From: Dechloromonas denitrificans
GTDB taxonomy: Bacteria; Pseudomonadota; Gammaproteobacteria; Burkholderiales; Rhodocyclaceae
Direction of reading: 5' to 3'
Length of the DNA: 64,000 bases
Assembly (NCBI RefSeq): GCF_020510685.1
Contig: NZ_CP075185.1
Span: 1,984,001-2,048,000 of the forward strand
Positions 40,241-48,950 of the stretch are shown piece after piece. The notes beneath the pieces are model-generated. The model saw only the letters and a list, made by a program, of their open reading frames with translations, made no database searches and was not told the origin of the DNA. How positions within the stretch are numbered: position 1 is the stretch's first letter; every line of letters begins with the position of its first letter. The position numbers and the translations under genes were made by a program.

Positions 40241-41697
40241 AATTCGGACCTTTCCTCGTTGTCGATATGGGCAGCCCCGAGGTAGCTGGAAATATCGAGA
40301 TGCTGCACGAGTAAGCGGTGTTTGCCGATGCGGGTGCGCGGGATTTCATCGACGCGGACGACCTCTACCTCCAGTCCTCCTTGGGTTTTTTTGCGGATAC
40401 CGTCGGCCAGGGCCGTCTTGACGTTCGCCGGCAAGTCTTCTCGGGAGATTACCTTGAGCGTGGCGCGGCCGGTTTCATGTTGCTCGAACTGCATGCGGTC
40501 GGCGTCGGCTAGTTGCTCGAAGTGGGCGGCGCCAATGGTGCAGATCGAAACCAGGCGATGATCACGGCAAACCAGAAACTCCTGCAAGCGCCCCTCTATG
40601 CGGTCCACTACCTGGAAACCTGGCCGCAGGGTATTCGGCTGTGCCGTCCACATCGCCATGTCGCCGGTACGGTAGCGAATCAACGGCATCACCAGATTGT
40701 CGTAGCCGGTGGCGACAATTTCACCCAGCACGCCCGGTTCGCTAATCGGTTTGCCGTCGAAGTCGATTAATTCGACATGACCGTACAGCGGCCAGAAGAA
40801 ATAGCGGCTGTCACCGGGCAGCGAAATCGACTTGATGGCGCCCTCGGAATGGCCGTAGTCGCACAGTACCTCGCAGCCGAAAACCCGCTTTAGCAACTCG
40901 ACCTGATAGTCGTAGATATTCTCTGAAAACAACTGGATGCACTTGATCCGCGCGGTAATGGCGGGCACCGGATGGGCTTCCAGCCATTTCGCCAGCGGCG
41001 TGATGGCGGAAGGGAATGCGTGAATGAAAGTTGGCTGCCATTCCTCGATCGCCGCGATATAGGCCGGGATGTGTTCCGCTTCCAGGTGGTCGGAACTCAA
41101 ATGCAGATAACGCTTGATCGGGTCGTACATCCACAACGGCTGCCCGGGCTGTCCGGCTCCGGGTACCGTCCGGCCACGTAGCGCCAGCGTCACGTCCCGG
41201 TCACCGATGCCGGCAATCCGGTCGAATTCGCCGTTGTAGGCAAAACTCTTCGGGCGGGTGACGTGGCGATGCCAGTAAAGCTTCATTGGCACCGAAGTCG
41301 AGCCGCCGGTAAATGTTGCCATCCGCATCGATTCCGGCAGGCCGGCCGAAACGTAATCCTCCAGGCTCGCTTTCAGTTCCTGCTTGGTCAGCAGCGGAAA
41401 CGCCTGGAGCATTTCCGAAGGTGTTCTTCCGGGGCTGGTGACGACATCGCGCAGATGCCGGTACGCCGGTACATGCTGCGTTGCCGCATCAAGAAGCGCG
41501 AACATTTTCTCGCCGGCCCGCCGACGCAAGATCTCCGGGTCGGTAATCGCGATTTCGTCAAGAAACTCCGGTGCTTTCCGGCCGTAGCGAATGCCGACCG
41601 GTACTGCCGAATACGCCGTCCCGACGAACGATTTGACCCATTGCGGGGCGGCCGTGTAATGCTTGAGCAGGGGGTGAATCCAGTCTTCAATTGGCAT
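40237..41697 (-). CDS. Adenylate-forming enzyme, CapK/phenylacetate-CoA ligase-like
   Basis: A 486-residue member of the adenylate-forming superfamily, of the CapK-like branch found in capsule and exopolysaccharide loci. The phosphate-binding motif is TFTGGSTSVPMKLYW near residue 130. Others are CDYGHSEGA (adenine pocket) near 285, MPLIRYRTGDMAMW near 345 and RIEGRLQEFLVCRDHR. It should activate a carboxylic acid as acyl-AMP, perhaps to acylate sugar in the polymer; the substrate is unknown. ATG at 41697 is used rather than a TTG at 41703. It stops just upstream of the next gene (ATGA overlap). Confidence 0.82.
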   Translation of the reverse strand: MPIEDWIHPLLKHYTAAPQWVKSFVGTAYSAVPVGIRYGRKAPEFLDEIAITDPEILRRRAGEKMFALLDAATQHVPAYRHLRDVVTSPGRTPSEMLQAFPLLTKQELKASLEDYVSAGLPESMRMATFTGGSTSVPMKLYWHRHVTRPKSFAYNGEFDRIAGIGDRDVTLALRGRTVPGAGQPGQPLWMYDPIKRYLHLSSDHLEAEHIPAYIAAIEEWQPTFIHAFPSAITPLAKWLEAHPVPAITARIKCIQLFSENIYDYQVELLKRVFGCEVLCDYGHSEGAIKSISLPGDSRYFFWPLYGHVELIDFDGKPISEPGVLGEIVATGYDNLVMPLIRYRTGDMAMWTAQPNTLRPGFQVVDRIEGRLQEFLVCRDHRLVSICTIGAAHFEQLADADRMQFEQHETGRATLKVISREDLPANVKTALADGIRKKTQGGLEVEVVRVDEIPRTRIGKHRLLVQHLDISSYLGAAHIDNEERSEL

Positions 41698-41699
41698 CG

Positions 41700-42731
41700 T
41701 CAATCTTTCGCGAGGTAGGTGGGGCGGACTTGAGTTCCGAAACCCGGCCGGTAGTCCTGATAATTCACGAAGCGGAGATCGCGCCGCGTGGCCAGAAATT
41801 GTTCCAGACGCCTGATCGAGTGACGGGTTAGCGCCTTGGGATGACCAATCACGACAAAATCGTTACGCCCGAGCCGGGCATAGCGCTCGAAAGCGGCTTC
41901 CAGAAAATCGACCTTGCGCCCATCGATGGAAACCACGCTCCACGTGCGGGATAGCAATTTTTTCAACAGATCATTGCGGCCGAGCGGGATCGCTGTGCCG
42001 TCACCAAAAGCCTTGTCGGTCTGGCGGCCGAGCTTTCTGAGGAAAGCCAGTTTCCAGAAAAATGCAGGGGTCACCGGATGAGCAGCAATCGGTACTTCGA
42101 GAAAACGCCCTTGCGCCACTTCCAGCAGCGGGTCATCGTCGAAGCGCCAGAACGACTTCTGCGGCGCACCGCAAAAATTGAAAAGATGCGTATCGCTTTC
42201 GCTCTGGCCGTTCTCGAAAACCGTGCTGTCGATCTCGATGCCATTCGCAGCCAGCGCCCCGGCCAGCTTCGAGAAAGGCTGTAAAACCCAGCCGCCGGCC
42301 CGGAAGGCACAGATCGACCCGGCTGGGCAAAAAGCTGCCAGCGCCTTGCAGTAGCGGCTGACAATCTCGGTAATTTGCTCCTCGGCAAAATCATGCAGGC
42401 GGTAGCGCTGCGTATCGATCTGCCAGTTGCCATCGACCCAGTGCGTATCCTCCCAATGCGGGTGAATGTGCAACTGCAATTCATGGCCCTGTTGTTGCAG
42501 ACGTTCCAAATGCCGGCAAAGCTCAGAGTATTCCCGGCGTAGCACGTCGCTCTTGCCCGCTTCGGCAGCCAACCGTAACAAAAAGCCGACATCGACAAAA
42601 AAGCTCAGCTTGCCGCCGTATGGATGAACCGCTTTGCATAAAGCCTCGCTCGGCTCGACCAGGCAATGTTCCACCGAGCCGGTACGCCGGCCGAAGAACA
42701 ATTCATAGTCGAGCGAGATCAGGAAGTTCAC
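41700..42731 (-). CDS. Polysaccharide deacetylase-like protein
   Basis: A 343-residue protein resembling carbohydrate esterase family 4. The N-terminal strand FLISLDYELFFGRR provides the metal-binding Asp pair, and GHELQLHIHPHWED gives the HxxxH-like histidines. FRAGGWVLQP and FVVIGHPKALT near the end match later deacetylase motifs. It would remove N-acetyl groups from amino sugars of the polysaccharide or its precursor. There is no signal peptide, so it acts in the cytoplasm or on lipid-linked intermediates. It overlaps the AAC(3)-like gene by four bases. Confidence 0.8.
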   Translation of the reverse strand: MNFLISLDYELFFGRRTGSVEHCLVEPSEALCKAVHPYGGKLSFFVDVGFLLRLAAEAGKSDVLRREYSELCRHLERLQQQGHELQLHIHPHWEDTHWVDGNWQIDTQRYRLHDFAEEQITEIVSRYCKALAAFCPAGSICAFRAGGWVLQPFSKLAGALAANGIEIDSTVFENGQSESDTHLFNFCGAPQKSFWRFDDDPLLEVAQGRFLEVPIAAHPVTPAFFWKLAFLRKLGRQTDKAFGDGTAIPLGRNDLLKKLLSRTWSVVSIDGRKVDFLEAAFERYARLGRNDFVVIGHPKALTRHSIRRLEQFLATRRDLRFVNYQDYRPGFGTQVRPTYLAKD

Positions 42732-43669
42732 GCCAGAAACTCCAAGGCCGAGCCAACTGCCTGCTGTTGCGCCCTATTCAGGCTTACCGGGCCGTAGATC
42801 GACTGACCGGCCAGCAGCATCTTCAACAAGGTCCGGCTGAAACCTTTGGCATCGATTACCGACAATTCCGACTCACCAAAAGGTACGCTGCGGATCGCCC
42901 CTTCCTTTTGCAGGAAAGGCCGCGCCCGTTCGCATTCGCGAATCGCCGAAACCTTGGGGTCGTGGCAAACCGCATTGACCTCAATGGGCGAGCCGTCGCC
43001 CCGCACGCAAGGCACCTTGCGCGGCGACGGCAGATAGACCTGGATCGGCATCGCCTCGCCAAGCAAGTCTTCATAAACGTGGAAATTGGTCACCGAATTC
43101 AACCCGACCCCGAGCATCAGAATCGAACCATTGGCGACAGTGAGCTTGCGGTACGGGCTGTTCGCCCCGAATGGCGTTGCATCCCGCTCGTGATGACGAA
43201 CGTAGTCGGCCGCCCGTTCGCCAAGCGCGACAATCGAATGGCTGGGATGCACGCTGCGCAATGCACCTTCCCGGACCATCAGAATATTTGGTATCGCCCC
43301 CATCGCATTCGGTGCGCTGCGCACATCGAAATCCGTCACGCCATCCAGATATTCTTTCATGGTCGTGTTGTATGGCAGTGCCGGCACCAGCAGGGTGCGG
43401 CCGGGGCCGACCAGCTGTTCGGCAAAAGCAGCGGCAATTTGCTGCGGCGAACAGTCGAATTTGCCGATATTTGAAAGGGATGAATGGAGGATGACATCCC
43501 CCTGCAAACCGAAATCATCCAGCCGGGCCAGCAAGTCTTCCAGTCGAACCTGGGTTCGCTCCTTGCGTTTTGCCTTGTCTGCCTGCCGCTTGCTCTCGGC
43601 CAGCGAGCGCAACCAGTGCTGGACGGGGCGGGGCAGGTGGGGGAGGGCTTTTTTTAGGGCTTTTTTCAT
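42728..43669 (-). CDS. AAC(3)-family N-acetyltransferase
   Basis: A 313-residue protein of the aminoglycoside 3-N-acetyltransferase fold. Motifs are DVILHSSLSNIG near residue 55, GPGRTLLVPALPYN, SVHPSHSIVALG near 140 and DATPFGANSPYRKL. The family transfers acetyl from acetyl-CoA to amino groups. In this locus it is more likely to act on an amino sugar of the exopolysaccharide than to give drug resistance. The ATG at 43669 has a CAGGGA ribosome site. It overlaps the hexapeptide acetyltransferase by four bases and sits next to a deacetylase-like gene. Confidence 0.82.
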   Translation of the reverse strand: MKKALKKALPHLPRPVQHWLRSLAESKRQADKAKRKERTQVRLEDLLARLDDFGLQGDVILHSSLSNIGKFDCSPQQIAAAFAEQLVGPGRTLLVPALPYNTTMKEYLDGVTDFDVRSAPNAMGAIPNILMVREGALRSVHPSHSIVALGERAADYVRHHERDATPFGANSPYRKLTVANGSILMLGVGLNSVTNFHVYEDLLGEAMPIQVYLPSPRKVPCVRGDGSPIEVNAVCHDPKVSAIRECERARPFLQKEGAIRSVPFGESELSVIDAKGFSRTLLKMLLAGQSIYGPVSLNRAQQQAVGSALEFLA

Positions 43670-44304
43670 AATTTCCCTGCCTCTATCGGTGGGTAATCGC
43701 AATACTCGACATAGCCCTCTGCCCCTGCGTAAGAAATAATCCGCGCAGGAATTCCTACTGCTACTGCTTTGTCAGGAAGATCCTTTGTTACAACGGCATT
43801 GGCACCTATTGCGCATCCGTTGCCGATACGGATGGCACCAATGATTTTCGCTCCTGGGCCGATATAGACCTCATCACCAATTTTTGGGGTTCCCTTACGT
43901 TCGCCGCGATTTAACTGCCCAATCGTGACACCATGAGAAATGTTGCAGTTTCGGCCGATCTCAGCGGCCTCGTTGACAACGATTCCGCCGAAATGACCAA
44001 TATAAAAACCGGAGCCGATTTTTGTCGGATAAGGGATCGAAATTCCATACTTGTATAGATAGTGCTTGTGACCTATGCGTGCCACGCGATGGACAAAGCT
44101 CCATAGACCTACTGATTTCTGGGTGGAAGCTGCCAAACGCAGCCAAACTAGGAATCGAAAACCTGGAAGCAATCGATACGCCTTTAGACTTGTGCGAAGA
44201 TCACTTTTTCCCTGCATGTGTCGGTGCAGGTCAGATTTCCATATGGCGATCAATCTCAGACGCTGAAGCTTGTTCATAATGAAAGTGCTTTCACTGGCGT
44301 TCAT
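43666..44304 (-). CDS. Hexapeptide-repeat acetyltransferase, serine acetyltransferase-like
   Basis: A 212-residue left-handed beta-helix transferase. An N-terminal helical part (about 1-90) is followed by hexapeptide repeats: IPYPTKIGSGFYIGHFGGIVV, IGRNCNISHGVTIGQ, IGDEVYIGPGAKIIGAIRIGNGCAIGANAVV. The His in NISHGVTIG is the likely base. Such enzymes in polysaccharide loci O-acetylate sugars. It begins directly after the previous gene's stop (no gap). A second ATG at 44277 is possible but the first is preferred. GC content is below that of flanking genes. Confidence 0.85.
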   Translation of the reverse strand: MNASESTFIMNKLQRLRLIAIWKSDLHRHMQGKSDLRTSLKAYRLLPGFRFLVWLRLAASTQKSVGLWSFVHRVARIGHKHYLYKYGISIPYPTKIGSGFYIGHFGGIVVNEAAEIGRNCNISHGVTIGQLNRGERKGTPKIGDEVYIGPGAKIIGAIRIGNGCAIGANAVVTKDLPDKAVAVGIPARIISYAGAEGYVEYCDYPPIEAGKL

Positions 44305-45453
44305 TCAACACGTGTGAGTGCCTATTAATTGCTTGGTTGACAGCGCTTTGCAGGTGGCCTGGAACGAGTCAATCATTCTCCCTAGAGAGAATTTTGTTTC
44401 GACGACATCACGCGCGGTCGAACCTAAAATGGTTCGTGTATTTCTGTCAGCGAGCTTCATTAATTGATCCGAAAGGGCGTCGATATCTCCTGCGGGGTAC
44501 ATCAATCCATTGTGGCCATCTGTTATTTGCTCGCAGAGGCCACCAACATTGCTGGCGACCAGCGGCTTGCCGAGAGCCATGTATTCCAGTGTGGCAATCG
44601 GGAAGGTTTCGGCATGCGAGGTCAGCGCCATGATGTCGCAGGCAGCAACGTAGGGTCGGACGTCCTGTTGGAAACCACTCAGTACGACGGCATCCTGGAG
44701 CCCGAGTTCATCACGCCGGGCTTCGATTTGCGGGCGCATGATGCCGTCGCCGACTAGCAGAACCTTGGCTGGCAACTGCTTGTCGCGTAGGCGACGCAAG
44801 GCTTCTAGTAGGTCAATCTGACACTTTTCCTCTCGGAAGACAGCGCACATACCGATGACCAGATCACTATCAGTAAAACCGAAGGCACGCCGCAGTTGAC
44901 TGGCTTCAATTGCCACAGAGGGGACTGAAAAGCGGTTGAGGTCGATACCGTTGTGAATAACCTCGTCGCTACGTGGGCGGATGCCAAGCTGCCGAAAAAA
45001 CTGCCGTTGCATAACGCTAACAAAAACGATGCGCTCGGCCATTCTGTAAAAGTGGCGGTAGACAGCAAAACGCAGGCGGTCGCTACGGTTGCGCCGCACA
45101 ACATCCATGCTGTGACAAATAAATAGCAATGACACGGTGTGCCTAGCCCAAAGGCGGGCAAGGGCTGCCATGGCGAGCGAGTATTGCGATGTCGAGATCA
45201 GTACATTCGGGCGAAACTCGCAAATCAGTGCTGCTAAGCGGCGTATGGCACCCGGGTCGAAGCTACCTCTTGAATTGCAGCAGATCACCAGACTGACGCC
45301 GCCGTTATGCAGTTCGCTAGAAAGCTCGTCGCAAGGCTTCATGTAGGCAACTGCCACCTCATTGCCAAGAGCCTTCATTCCGGTGGCGACAGTGACCAAA
45401 TGACGCTCGGCACCGCCGAATTTAAGGTGGTCGGCGATAAATAGAATTTTCAT
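44305..45453 (-). CDS. Glycosyltransferase family 4
   Basis: A 382-residue GT-B enzyme. It begins MKILFIADHLKFGGAERHLVTVATGM, the common GT4 N-terminus, and its C-domain has DLVIGMCAVFREEKCQIDLLEAL, VVLSGFQQDVRPYVAACDI and TSHAETFPIATLEYMALGKPLVASNVGG (donor ExxxxxxxE-type region). It extends the repeat unit on the cytoplasmic face. It lies between the hexapeptide transferase and the Wzx flippase. GC content is a little low. Confidence 0.9.
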   Translation of the reverse strand: MKILFIADHLKFGGAERHLVTVATGMKALGNEVAVAYMKPCDELSSELHNGGVSLVICCNSRGSFDPGAIRRLAALICEFRPNVLISTSQYSLAMAALARLWARHTVSLLFICHSMDVVRRNRSDRLRFAVYRHFYRMAERIVFVSVMQRQFFRQLGIRPRSDEVIHNGIDLNRFSVPSVAIEASQLRRAFGFTDSDLVIGMCAVFREEKCQIDLLEALRRLRDKQLPAKVLLVGDGIMRPQIEARRDELGLQDAVVLSGFQQDVRPYVAACDIMALTSHAETFPIATLEYMALGKPLVASNVGGLCEQITDGHNGLMYPAGDIDALSDQLMKLADRNTRTILGSTARDVVETKFSLGRMIDSFQATCKALSTKQLIGTHTC

Positions 45454-45489
45454 GACTGAACGGTGTTTAGGGTATGCATTAGCGGGGAC

Positions 45490-46743
45490 CTAGGCATTCG
45501 GTAGGCCAATGATGACCTGACGACATTTCACTATTGAGTAAAGTGTGTCTAGTACATACCGGAGACAGTAGGCCATTGAGACTGCCGCCAGTCCGAAAAA
45601 CGGCAAAAGAACGACTGCCATGCCTAGCCACATTAGTGAAAACCCAATATCGGTTGCGGCAACCCACCAGGTAAATCCCTTGGCAACGACCACGTAGCGG
45701 ATGTACCAGGCAGTGGCCTGCATGACAACGCCGGCGAGTTGCCATCCCATGATTTGTTTTAACGGGAGGAACTCGGCGGTATAGAGCAGGGGAATCAGTA
45801 GATCGAGGAGGAAATAGATTAGTAGCGCGCCTACCATAACCACCGGAATGATCCGTGTGCCGCCCCTTTGCAGTTCGGAGCGCATTTCCTTGCGGCTATG
45901 AATTTCGGCGAAGCGTGGCAGGTAATGCATGGCAAAGAGTGCTGAAAACACCGAAAAATAGAGATCGGCGAGGCGCGTTCCAGCCTGCCAGTAGCCGACA
46001 TGCTCCAGATCCAATTGGCTGGCGATTGCATTTCGCAGCAGGATGGGAACAACGGCAATGGTGGTCGCAGTGATGATCGAAGAGGCAAAAAAATGCAGAA
46101 AATTGCGCCGAAAGTTTTCATCGCTCCGTAATGAAAGAAACTGAGCCAGCCAACCGCTGTTTCGGTACTGAACCAGCAGCAGCAGACTGGCCAGCGTTGC
46201 CGACAGCGCCAGCGACCAAAAAGCGCCGTGGATACCCCAGAGCGGAATCATGATCACGGCAGAGATCGTGCCAGAGAGGGCGATCAGCAATTCGCTAACT
46301 GTCAGCGATTTCAAGCGACGCGTGCCGCGTGCCGTGGCGATGAATGTGGTATTGAAAAATACCGGGAGCAGCGCCAGCGCGGCGAACACGACCTGTAGTG
46401 CATATTCTCGCGAGTGAAATAGCCACACGGAGATTTCGCCAGCCCAGGGGATGGTGAGTGCGGTCAGAAAAACCCCGATCAGGAATGAGAGACGGATCGC
46501 TTCACCGACCAGTTGTTGTCTCTTTGCAGTATCGTCAATACGTGCAATTTCTCTTGTCAGAACAGTCGCGATGGGGGCTACCAGTGGACCACTGAAGACG
46601 CTGAACAGGCTCCAGAACTGCCCGTACAAGCCAACGCCCACTGGGCCAAGGTAAATGGCGGCAATTTTTACATTGAGCAAACCGAGACCGAGGCGGGCTG
46701 CGGTCTGGACAAGCGAATGTATAGATGCGCGGAGGAGACTCAT
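45490..46743 (-). CDS. Wzx-type oligosaccharide flippase
   Basis: A 417-residue polytopic protein with about twelve hydrophobic helices and no large soluble domain. The start MSLLRASIHSLVQTAARLGLGLLNVKIAAIYLGPVGVGLYGQF and the pattern of paired helices match O-antigen translocase Wzx (MATE-like fold). It flips undecaprenyl-linked repeat units from the cytoplasmic to the periplasmic face, where the Wzy-like protein at 48947 would polymerise them. It lies between glycosyltransferases in the operon. Confidence 0.88.
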   Translation of the reverse strand: MSLLRASIHSLVQTAARLGLGLLNVKIAAIYLGPVGVGLYGQFWSLFSVFSGPLVAPIATVLTREIARIDDTAKRQQLVGEAIRLSFLIGVFLTALTIPWAGEISVWLFHSREYALQVVFAALALLPVFFNTTFIATARGTRRLKSLTVSELLIALSGTISAVIMIPLWGIHGAFWSLALSATLASLLLLVQYRNSGWLAQFLSLRSDENFRRNFLHFFASSIITATTIAVVPILLRNAIASQLDLEHVGYWQAGTRLADLYFSVFSALFAMHYLPRFAEIHSRKEMRSELQRGGTRIIPVVMVGALLIYFLLDLLIPLLYTAEFLPLKQIMGWQLAGVVMQATAWYIRYVVVAKGFTWWVAATDIGFSLMWLGMAVVLLPFFGLAAVSMAYCLRYVLDTLYSIVKCRQVIIGLPNA

Positions 46744-46777
46744 CTGGAGTTAGCGCCCGAACCGGTGCCCGGCAACA

Positions 46778-47791
46778 TCATCGTGGTGTTCGCAAGGCTC
46801 GACCGGCTAGACGGGCCATTTGCCTAAGACTCGGTGCTTGACCTAGCTCAGACAGGGAGGCTCGCGCCTTGAAAACCGTCGAGATACCTTCTTTGGCCGC
46901 GCCCCGCCACAGGCTTAACAGGACTTCTTCACAGACTTTGCGCAGTAAGGATTGGTCGTAGAGACGGCTGGTTTCGTTGGCTTGGAGAATTTTTACCATC
47001 CAGCGCCCGGCCCATTTTGCTTCAGTCGATTCGATTCCATCGGTAGTGGCATGGGAGATCTTTTGATGGAGTTTGGCTTCTGCGTTGTTTGCAGAAATAC
47101 CGACTTGCGTCAGTAGGCGTTGCTGAGTAGTCCAGCAGTCTGCCTTGATCTGTGGCCAGCGCGTGCCCATCAGCCCTTGAGTGTTGATGCGATATTGAAT
47201 GAGGTAGTTTGGTAGATAGACAATATCCCAGTTCTCGGCAATGCGGCTGGTAAGGTCGTAATCTTCTGCCAGCATGGTTCTGAACAGATCAGTCGGAAGG
47301 GCGTTTTTTCGGATCATCAGCGAGGACGCGATAAAGGGGTTCCGGAAGACAAGCATCGGGCGCAGCAGGTTGTCCGGATATGGATTGCTGCGCAGACCGG
47401 CCTTGTTTCCCGCCTCATCAATGAGCTCCGCCCATGTGCCCACTAATCCCACGCCGGGGTTGTTTTCGAGAAAACGAACTTGTTTGGCTAGGCGATCTGG
47501 CAATGCAACGTCGTCGGAGTCGAGTAGCGCGATGTAGTCGCCCTGTGCTGCATGGATGCCGGTATTTCTTGCCTCGGCCAACCCCTTGTTGTTCTCGTGC
47601 TTGAGGTAACGAATGCGCTGGTCAGTAAATTTTGCAATGACTTCGGCACTGGCATCCGGTGATGCATCGTCGACAAGTATCAGCTCCCAATCGTCCATTG
47701 ATTGGTCGAGAACGCTCTGAATAGAGTGCGCCACATAGCGCTCAACCTTGTACACCGGCATGACGACGCTGATCTTGGGTGTGCGTTCCAA
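46778..47791 (-). CDS. Glycosyltransferase family 2, probable TTG start
   Basis: A 337-residue GT-A enzyme. KISVVMPVYKVERYVAHSIQSVLDQ, WELILVDDASPDASAEV and ALLDSDDVALPDRL (DxD) are classic GT2 motifs. A TTG at 47791 follows AGGAG with a seven-base gap and gives the residues LERTPKISVV, a normal GT2 N-terminus. No ATG exists there; the frame extends upstream into the previous gene, but that part has no GT2 homology. The previous gene stops ten bases upstream. This start is inferred from the ribosome site. Confidence 0.85.
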   Translation of the reverse strand: MERTPKISVVMPVYKVERYVAHSIQSVLDQSMDDWELILVDDASPDASAEVIAKFTDQRIRYLKHENNKGLAEARNTGIHAAQGDYIALLDSDDVALPDRLAKQVRFLENNPGVGLVGTWAELIDEAGNKAGLRSNPYPDNLLRPMLVFRNPFIASSLMIRKNALPTDLFRTMLAEDYDLTSRIAENWDIVYLPNYLIQYRINTQGLMGTRWPQIKADCWTTQQRLLTQVGISANNAEAKLHQKISHATTDGIESTEAKWAGRWMVKILQANETSRLYDQSLLRKVCEEVLLSLWRGAAKEGISTVFKARASLSELGQAPSLRQMARLAGRALRTPR

Positions 47792-47801
47792 AGCAATACT
47801 C

Positions 47802-48950
47802 CTATGGGGCGCTTTGTGTGGGCTGGTCAGAGTTGTGCCCGTGCGTTTTGAATAGGTGATTTTCATAGCTGCTGACAGCAGGAGCACCAAAGCGCTCATT
47901 TACAAAGGCGTGGGCCCGAAGTCCAACTGCCAGGCGGGTGGTGGTGTCATGCAGAAGCCCCTGCAGGGCCAAGGCCGTCTCGTTTTGCGTGACGCACGCG
48001 CTCCCGAGATGCTTTTTTTTAATCAGGCCATCCGGATCGAAGGTGGCGACAACCGGTGTTCCATTCGCCCATGCCTGCAGGTAGGTGTTTGGAAAGCCTT
48101 CCAGTTCGGATGTGTTGAGAAACAGCTTGGCACGGCTGAACAGTTGTCCTGTTTCGCGATGCGGGATGCTGCCCAGAAAATCGAGATTGGGCAGTTGTGA
48201 TGCTTCTTTTTTTGTCGTGTCGAATAACTCGGATTGGTTTGTGTACGGGCCGCCTGCCATGACGAACTTGACCTGCGGTAGCGACCTTGCTAATTCGATC
48301 ACCCATTCGGGGCGTTTGACCGAACGCAAGTTGGCGAGCCAGAGTACATCTATGTCACGGCTTGCCTGGGGGGCTGGTTGATCAGGAATATCAACCAGCA
48401 TGTCGGCAATTTCCGAATCAAGGCCATAGTTGGTTTTCAGTAGCGTTTGCTGGTGCCTTGTCTGAACCAGTATGCAGCTTGCTTTTCGGATACCCCATTC
48501 GTATAGCCAACGGTCACGGGCATTCGAGACAAGAAGGCGGTCCGGGCAGCAATCTGCATCGGAGGCAACCCGGAAAACAAAACGTCGTTTGTGACGTGCG
48601 CAGAATGCCGCCACATAGCCAACGATACTTCCGGCGCAGCTGACGTAGTAGGTGTCTGCGTCGGCTGTCGTTAGGGCTTGCCAGAGCGTGGTCAAACGCG
48701 GGTAGATCATGCGCAGTACCGGTAGCCCGGCGTCAGCGCGGAAGGTTTTTAATACGCGAACATTCTCGATTCGCGTTTCCTGAGCTTGGCCGAAGTCTCC
48801 GGTTACCAAGGCGGCATCGGCACCTCGTCGAGCGAGCACTCTAGCAAGCAGTGAGTGCTGGACCTCTTCGCCACCGGGGCTGACTCCTGGTACGGGCTCG
48901 CCAGACAGGACAGGCCAAGCAAAATAGCTTACGAGACAGACTTTACTCAT
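47802..48950 (-). CDS. Glycosyltransferase family 4
   Basis: A 382-residue GT-B glycosyltransferase. It starts MSKVCLVSYFAWPVLSGEPV and has GGEEVQHSLLARVLARRGAD; the C-domain has DIDVLWLANLRSVKRPEWVIELA, NLDFLGSIPHRETGQLF and NTSELEGFPNTYLQAWANGTPVVAT (donor motif). It works on the exopolysaccharide repeat. It overlaps the O-antigen-ligase-like gene by four bases and comes just before the GT2 gene. GC is lower than in epsD-epsI. Confidence 0.88.
   Translation of the reverse strand: MSKVCLVSYFAWPVLSGEPVPGVSPGGEEVQHSLLARVLARRGADAALVTGDFGQAQETRIENVRVLKTFRADAGLPVLRMIYPRLTTLWQALTTADADTYYVSCAGSIVGYVAAFCARHKRRFVFRVASDADCCPDRLLVSNARDRWLYEWGIRKASCILVQTRHQQTLLKTNYGLDSEIADMLVDIPDQPAPQASRDIDVLWLANLRSVKRPEWVIELARSLPQVKFVMAGGPYTNQSELFDTTKKEASQLPNLDFLGSIPHRETGQLFSRAKLFLNTSELEGFPNTYLQAWANGTPVVATFDPDGLIKKKHLGSACVTQNETALALQGLLHDTTTRLAVGLRAHAFVNERFGAPAVSSYENHLFKTHGHNSDQPTQSAP

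Noticed and set aside
42728..43669. Antibiotic-resistance gene (AAC(3))
   Set aside because: The fold matches, but the gene sits inside a polysaccharide operon with overlaps on both sides, so a sugar acetyltransferase role is more likely.
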